Shown here piece by piece: positions 57,847 to 64,000 of a stretch of 64,000 nt of DNA; positions within the stretch are counted from its first letter, which is position 1; each line of letters opens with the position of its first letter. Under the pieces are notes generated by a model that saw nothing but the letters and a program-made list of their open reading frames with translations, was not told where the DNA came from and ran no database searches. Location: positions 1-64,000 of the forward strand of contig JBBPBK010000110.1 of NCBI GenBank assembly GCA_039720395.1, read 5' to 3'. Source of the DNA: Liquidambar formosana (Eukaryota > Streptophyta > Magnoliopsida > Saxifragales > Altingiaceae). The position numbers were made by a program, and so were the translations under genes.

Positions 57847-60166
57847 GGCACTGTCCTATAATTTATGCACGCCTCATGCAAAATTCCCAAATTAGATAAT
57901 TAGTTAATTACATGTCAATTAACAACAACAATAATAATATTAAATCTCAATATCAAATAAATTTTCTGCTTCCAAAATTTGACTTCAACATATATAACTT
58001 AAAATTAACATATATGAATTATCCGGGATATCACAAAAGTGTTAGCCTTGTAACACTTAAAATAAGGCTATGGCGTTATAATTTTTTGGTTGGGCACCTG
58101 CTGTGGCAAATAATTCTTTCCTATTGGAATTATGTTACTAATCATATCAATAAAATAAAAAAATTTCTCACTACTTTAATTTTGTACATATTATTCTATC
58201 TCCATTGCGTTTAGTGTGGCCCACTACGAAGATTAATGCGAAGTGATCATATTCATGCGATTGTTTTCCATATCTATATATATCTATACTACCTATAAAA
58301 AGCTGAATGTGAGAAAAACTTTTAATTGACTAATATACCCTTATTTTAAATTTTAAATACACAACTACCCTTCTACAAACTATAATTCATGAATTCTAAG
58401 TAAACTATAACTCGTATAAATCAAACCCTAAACCTTAATGTATATCATCTCTCCATTAACAACGGGATTCTAAATTCTACTTTCTCTATTAATAGCAATT
58501 TCAACTTTCTCTCTACTTTCTCCATTAACAACAGCTTCTACCTTCTCTGGTAAGTCTTCTACCTTTTTCTGCAACTTCTATATTCTTTTGCTTTGTGCGG
58601 TAAGTTTTTCCCAACAAATTTCACTCATGTAATCTCTACTTCAATTGCCAAATAATAAAAAATTTGGTATCTCTGTCATGTTTTTGTACACAAACTTCAC
58701 CCATGTTTGGTTCAATTGCCAAAATAATAAAAACCAAGGAAAGTCAAGAAGAAGAAAAACAAGAGAAACAAAGATGAATTAGTTGAAAAATAAAACAAAA
58801 ACAAAAATTTTATGTTTTTTTTGCTTAAACAAAAACAAAAGAAAAACCTAAATAAAGAGGATAAAAAAACCTCACTTGGAGTAATATTTATAAAAAAAAA
58901 AAAACATATGCACGAAAACCAAATAGAAGCCATGAACGAAAAACCTTGACAAAGAGGGGGAAAAAACGAAAAAACATCCAAGGAAAACAAATCAATAATA
59001 ATAATTAGGCATCCACCTTGTGGGTTTGAGTAGAAAACACGTGTATACTAATTATATATAATAGAGAGACTAGAAACAATGCAATCGAAAATTCAAAACA
59101 TATATTGATTCCAAAAAAATAGTCTACAAAAAAAAAAAAAAATGGAAAAAGTTTTCAACATAAAGATCTTTGAGAATTGAGATGATTTTGATGGAGGAGT
59201 TTAGGAACTTGGTCATCTTCTGAGCACATGAGAACGAGTGATGGAGAAAGGATCTTTGAGATGATTTTGAACTTCTGATGTGAGGATGGCAGCTTGGCGA
59301 ATGTGGTCGACATCTCAATTTTGACTTCCAAGTCTGGGACTAGGGTTGGCAATTGGGTGGGTTTGGGTGGACTTGGGGAGGTTTAAATGGGTTTAGTCAG
59401 AATATCACCCAAACCCAACCCAACCCATTTACATGAATAACCCATTTATGCAAAACCCAAACTCACCTATTTATTGCACCTAGCAACCCATCCCAACCCG
59501 CACACCTCCCGCATACCTCTGCTGATGTTGACCTGGTTCACAGTTCTGATGTTGGGTGACTTGAGGGTGACTTTGAGCTTTGGCCATTTCCCTCAATCTC
59601 TTTTGTACACTATACCCAGCAGTTTGAGCTTCGGCCATTGCCGTGAACTGGTGTCGGCTACAACTCTCTAGTTTGATGTTGGTGTTGAAGGGTGGGATTT
59701 TGACTGTGGATGAGGTTTAAACCCATTAACGTGGAAGGTTGGTTGCTGGCGCTGCTGCTTCTCTCCTTCTTCTTTGTTTTCTAGTTTTATTTTTAAATAT
59801 GCTTCAATTTTCAGATCTTCCATGGGTAGATCTGAAACAAAGGTTTTTTTTTTTTTTTTTGAGATCTACTATGGGTAGGAAACAAAGGTTTTTTTAAAAA
59901 TAAAAAAGGGGAATTTGTCCGTCCTTAAAATTTCCAACCTCTTCCCCCTTTTCTGTCTGAGGTTGGCCATTTTTGGACCATTCTTGATCTTCCCCTTCGT
60001 GTCCTCCCTCTCTCTCATCCCCTTGTTTTCCATCCTGCACATACGCTACCCCTCTTCGCTTCCAAACTGGAGATGCGTGATGTAGCAGGAGAGTTGTAGT
60101 CTTGAAGGAGACGAGTGGCGACAGGAGACGAGCGGCGGAGTTAAAGGAGACAAGTGGCGACGGAAG
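57847..60166. other. Intergenic region, no gene seen
   Basis: A Helitron-type 5' end (TCTATACTACCTATAAAAAG from 58283, + strand) opens a stretch similar to 44626 onwards, but no 3' hairpin with CTAG/T was located. At 59341-59510 is GGGT/ACCC-rich, partly palindromic sequence opening tagggttggcaatt, possibly an hAT-type MITE. The rest is AT-rich or CT-rich without supported frames. Confidence 0.45.
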
Positions 60167-60892
60167 TGTTGGGCCACAAACACTATTATCTAATATATGA
60201 ATTAATAAATAAAATATTATCTCAAAAACAAAAACTAAGTCTACTGATGAATTAAACCAACACTAGTAATTTAGGAATGCACTAGTACCAAATTTCCAGC
60301 CAAGCAACCAACACCAAACTCAAGAATGTCTATGGAGCAATTTATCAAATACTTAAAGAGCAGGAATAAAATCACACAACAAAGAACACCCAAAAATTAC
60401 GTGGTTCGGTGAGAAAAAACTCAACCTACATCCACGGGACAAGCTCCGATCAATCCACTATATTAAATAATGAATACAATGGTTTTCTACTCAAGTTTAT
60501 ACCCAATACTTGAGTTAACACAATTAATCATGGAGAAAATACAATGTTAACTCTTGAGGCTTTTCAAACCCTAACCTTCAACCACTTGAATCACCCAAAC
60601 AACTTGTTGGAGAAGAACCAAATCAAGTGAAACAATAAGCTCCACTTGATATTGCAAACGATGAAGAAGGTAGAAAGCTCCAAAGACCAACCCGTGATTT
60701 CCCCCACCTTTACTGCTGCTGCGCTCTCTATGTATTCTCTCTATGCTTCCTCGGGTAGCAAAAAGAGAATATATAAAAAAGCCTTAGGGCAGCTTTCTGC
60801 CTTGGGTAATAAGATAACTAAACTTTTGGGCCTTGGGTCATTAAAAAAACCCATATGGGCCTGGACAAACCAGCCAGCCCACTAACACAACA
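60167..60892 (-). repeat. 3' LTR of the copia element
   Basis: A 726-bp LTR that on the element's strand begins TGTTGTGTTAGTGGGC right after the polypurine tract and ends GTGGCCCAACA, with TG/CA ends and short inverted TGTTG termini. A TATATA-like stretch lies inside (about 60770-60777). The base pairs beyond the LTR at 60162-60166 are ggaag; the other end is outside the window, so the target duplication cannot be checked. Confidence 0.75.
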
Positions 60893-60943
60893 ATCTCTCC
60901 CTCCAGGCCCATAAGTGAGTAAAACCAAAACAATGACCTTCTC

Positions 60944-63900
60944 TCAGTGAGAGTCCAAACCCGCCAACTCTGAATAAAGCTCAAACTTTTCTCTAGGAAT
61001 GGTCTTTGTCATCATGTCAGAGGGATTCTTGTCTATGTGAATCTTCTTAAGCTTCATAAGCTGTTTTTCAATAACATTACGTAGCCAATGATATCTCACA
61101 TCAATGTGCTTTGTGCGGGAATGGTATGAAGTATTTTTGCTTAGATCCATAGCACTCTGACTGTCACAGAAAACAACAAACTCGTCTTGCCTCAAACCCC
61201 GCTCTAAGAGAAATCTCTTTATCCATAACATTTCTTTTGTTGCTTCAGTTGCTGCAATGTATTCTGCCTCAGTTGTAGACAAAGCGACGCACTTCTGCAA
61301 TTTGGACTGCCATGAAATAGCTCCCCTAGCAAAAGTGAACAAATACCTAGAAGTCGACTTTCTACTATCAAAGTCACCTGCTATGTCAGCATCTGTAAAG
61401 CCTTCTAACAGTGGTTTTGAACTCCTAAAACATAAGCATAACTTGGAACTACCTTTCAAATATCTAAAGATCCACTTCACAGCTTCCCAATGCTCCTTTC
61501 CTGGATTAGAGAGAAATCTACTCACTACACCAACAGCATGAGCAATGTTTGGCCGTGTACAAACCATGGCATACATAAGACTCCCTACAGCAGAGGAGTA
61601 AGGAATAGATACCATCTTTTCCTTTTCTTCAGTAGTAGATGGACATGAGCTTCTACTAAGCTTGAAATGACTGGCTAGAAGTGTGCTAACTGACTTAGCA
61701 TCTTTCATGTTGAACCTTTCAAGTACTGCTCAACATATTTCTCCTGTGATAACCACAACTTCTTGGCTAACTTGTCACGATGAATCTGTATGCCCAAAAT
61801 CTGTCGTGCAGGCCCCAAGTCTTTCATGTCAAAGGACTTAAACAATTCCTTTTTCAACTCACCAATCATTTTCTTGTTCTGTCCCACAATTAACATGTCA
61901 TCCACATATAACAACAGAATAATAAAATTACCATCTGCAAATTTTCTAAAATAAACACAAGGGTCTGCATCAGTTCTTTTGTACTTATGACTCACCATGA
62001 ATGAGTCAAACTTCTTGTACCATTGCCTTGGAGCTTGCTTTAGCCCATAAAGACTCTTCTTCAGTTTGCAAACCAAGTGTTCTTTCCCTTTTACCTTAAA
62101 CCCTTCAGGTTGAGTCATGTAGATCTCTTCCTTCAAATCACTATGAAGGAATGCTGTCTTCACATCCAACTATTCTAACTCAAGGTCTATGCTAGCTGCT
62201 AAACCCAGAATAACTCTGATAGAAGTCATCTTCACAACTGGAGAGAAAATCTCATCAAAGTCAATCCCTTTCTTCTGCCCAAATCCTTTAACAACTAATC
62301 TTGCTTTGTGTTTTAATAGCTTCCCAGCACTGTCCTTCTTAAGCTTGAACACCCATTTGTTTTTCAATGATTTCTTACCTTTTGGAAGTTCCACCAACTC
62401 ATAGGTATCATTCTTTTGTAAAGAATTCATCTCTTCATGCATAGCATTCATCCAGCTCGTCTTGTCCTCATGAGATTGTACTTCCTGGAAACTCTCTGGC
62501 TCCCCCTCATCAGTAAGCATAATATACTCAGAACTTTAGTATTTTGTAGATGGTCGGTGCTCTCTGGTAGACCTTCTAACTTGAGATTCTATAGGCTCTT
62601 GTTGATGGGGTTGCTCCCCCTGCTCAACAGTCTCTTCTTCTGGCATCTCAACTTCATTATCTGACTCTGGCACATCATCGGTCATCTGTGGTGTCTCATC
62701 TCTATCGGATTCCTCCTGTACCTCTCCCCCATCTCCAGCATGCTCTAGTGAAGGAGGAATGTGTGTGAGATCAACAACATTATCAGTTGTACTCTTGGGT
62801 TTCTCAATCCTCTCATCATTTGAAAAAGTCCCGTCTTCATAAAAGACCACATCCCTGCTTCTGACAACCTTCCTCTTCAATGGATCCCATAACCTGTATC
62901 CAAACTCCTCATTTCCATAGCCTATTAAAATACAAGGAAACGCTTTGTCATCAAGCTTCGATCTCTGCTCCTTTGGTACATGTGTAAAAGCCTTGCACCC
63001 AAACATCTTCAAATGGTTATAGGAAATATCCTTCCTTGTACACACTTTCTCAGGAATGTCAAATCCCAATGGAACTGAAGGAGATCGGTTAATTAAGTAG
63101 TAGGCAGTGAGGACTGCTTCACCCCAAAAACTCTTGGGTAGCTTACCCATTCTCAACATGCATCTAACTTTTTTAACAATAGTGCGGTTCATCCTCTCTA
63201 CTACACCATTGTGTTGTGGAGTGCCGGGTACTGTCTTCTCATGCCTAATCTCATTTTTAGAACAGTAGCTCTCAAATGGCTTAGAGGTGTACTCCCCACC
63301 ATTATCAATTCAGAGGCACTTTAGAAGCTTCCCTGTCTCTCTTTCGACCATAGCATGAAACTGTTGAAAGATCTCAAACACTTGATCTTTAGTCTTCAGC
63401 AAGTAAGCCCAGACTCTCCTTGATGCATCATCAATGAAAGTAACAAAATACCTGTTACCACCCAAGGACTCCACCTCAATGGGTCCACAAACATCACAGT
63501 AAACCAATTCCAAAACATTAGTTTTCTTTGTAGAGGATTTAGAAAACGAAACTCTATGATGTTTACCAAATAAACAATGATCACAAGGGTTAAGAACTTT
63601 ACCTTTAGCAAATTGAATGAGGGATTTCTTTGCTAATATTTGCAACCCTTTTTCACTCATGTGACCCAAACGCTTGTGCCACAAATTTGGAGATATACCC
63701 TCTTCAATGGAGTTCAACCCATCTCCACACCTTTACATTTGTCTTGTAGAGTGCACAACAAGCCTTGCCTCTTGCAACAACAAGAGACCCCTTTATAAGC
63801 TTCTAAATACCATTGCCAAAGTAGTTCACATATCCTTCTTGGTCCAAAGTAATACCGGAGATAAGATTAAGTCTCAAATCAGGAACATGTCGTACATCCC

Positions 63901-64000
63901 TCAAAGTCATCGTGCAACCAACACTAGTGCGTATGCAAACATCACCAATACCAACAATCTTTGAATGACTTGTGTTACCCATCTTCACTGTACCAAAGTC
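60944..64000 (-). pseudogene. copia gag-pol polyprotein, broken
   Basis: Reading from 64000 downwards: the end of the protease/linker region (VRHVPDL at about 63870), the GAG-pre-integrase zinc motif (HKRLGH ... CDHCLFGKHH), the integrase core (YCDVCGPIEV, FVTFIDDASR), the reverse transcriptase (DVKTAFLHSDL, YGLKQAPRQWYKKFDSF, LLYVDDMLIVG) and RNase H (STTEAEYIAATEA, FCDSQSAMDL, YHSRTKHIDVRYHWLR). It ends at 60944. Stops lie at 63803-63805, 63310-63312, 62536-62538 and 62170-62172, with frame changes between about 63718 and 63800 and near 61705-61710. The YVDD active site is still present, but the protein cannot be made whole. Such proteins copy the element's RNA into DNA and integrate it. 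The gag, most of the protease and the 5' LTR are beyond the window. Confidence 0.9.

Larger units (their letters stand above)
60167..64000 (-). mobile_element. Decayed Ty1/copia retrotransposon, 3' part
   Basis: The element reads leftwards and runs out of the window at its 5' side. Visible parts are the integrase, reverse transcriptase and RNase H regions, a polypurine tract (GGAGGGAGAGA, complement of about 60895-60906) and the 3' LTR. Domain order (integrase before reverse transcriptase) makes it copia rather than gypsy. The sequence is closest in style to the Tork/TNT1 group. Confidence 0.92.

Noticed and set aside
59030..59075. Possible Helitron 3' end (ACACGTGT followed by CTAG)
   Set aside because: CTAG is followed by A rather than T and the hairpin is not adjacent, so it does not pair convincingly with the 5' end at 58283.
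60646..60885. 79-residue + strand frame
   Set aside because: It lies entirely inside the copia LTR, antisense to the element.

Overview
This is a gene-poor stretch of a nuclear plant genome, probably a woody eudicot; I cannot name the species. The evidence is intron-split genes with GT-AG junctions, a LUX/PCL1-type clock transcription factor, an R3H-SUZ protein of plant type, AT-rich spacers, many (GA)n and (TA)n microsatellites, and plant families of MITE, Helitron, SINE, hAT, Mutator-like (MULE) and Ty1/copia elements. There are no bacterial operons, CRISPR arrays or recognisable rRNA or tRNA genes.

Layout. 1-6795 is probably a long first intron, or 5' region, of the R3H gene. It is filled with a tandem duplication, SINE-like pieces, a Helitron on the minus strand and a Stowaway MITE. 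6796-9300 (+) holds the last three coding exons of an R3H-SUZ single-stranded nucleic-acid-binding protein; its first coding exon is not visible. 9301-15209 is non-coding as far as I can see. 15210-16130 (-) is an intronless LUX ARRHYTHMO/PCL1-like MYB-GARP gene, with an unusual GA/poly-G/GGTGGA purine tract just upstream. 20590-24933 is a large inverted repeat made of two 5'-end hAT transposon copies pointing at each other. A transcript across it would fold into a hairpin of about 2 kb, much like maize Mu killer.

24934-47694 is repeat-rich spacer: several MITE families, one nested MITE with a perfect 9-bp target duplication, a SINE, a Helitron and a TRIM-like LTR with its primer-binding site. 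47695-56187 is a full-length MULE with 495-bp terminal inverted repeats. Its right side encodes a mudrA-type transposase in five exons on the minus strand, broken by two in-frame stops. Its left side encodes, convergently, an intact two-exon GRF zinc-finger/transmembrane protein. Between them lie exon-like fragments (an RGG tail, an RNase H-like piece and an unassigned exon) that look captured. 56188-60166 contains another possible TIR element, a palindromic minisatellite and Helitron-like sequence. 60167-64000 is the 3' part of a decayed Ty1/copia retrotransposon on the minus strand, with its 3' LTR.

Only two host genes (R3H-SUZ and LUX-like) can be supported, plus one intact transposon gene (GRF). 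The most interesting structures are the hAT inverted repeat as a possible silencing locus and the MuDR-like two-gene architecture of the MULE.
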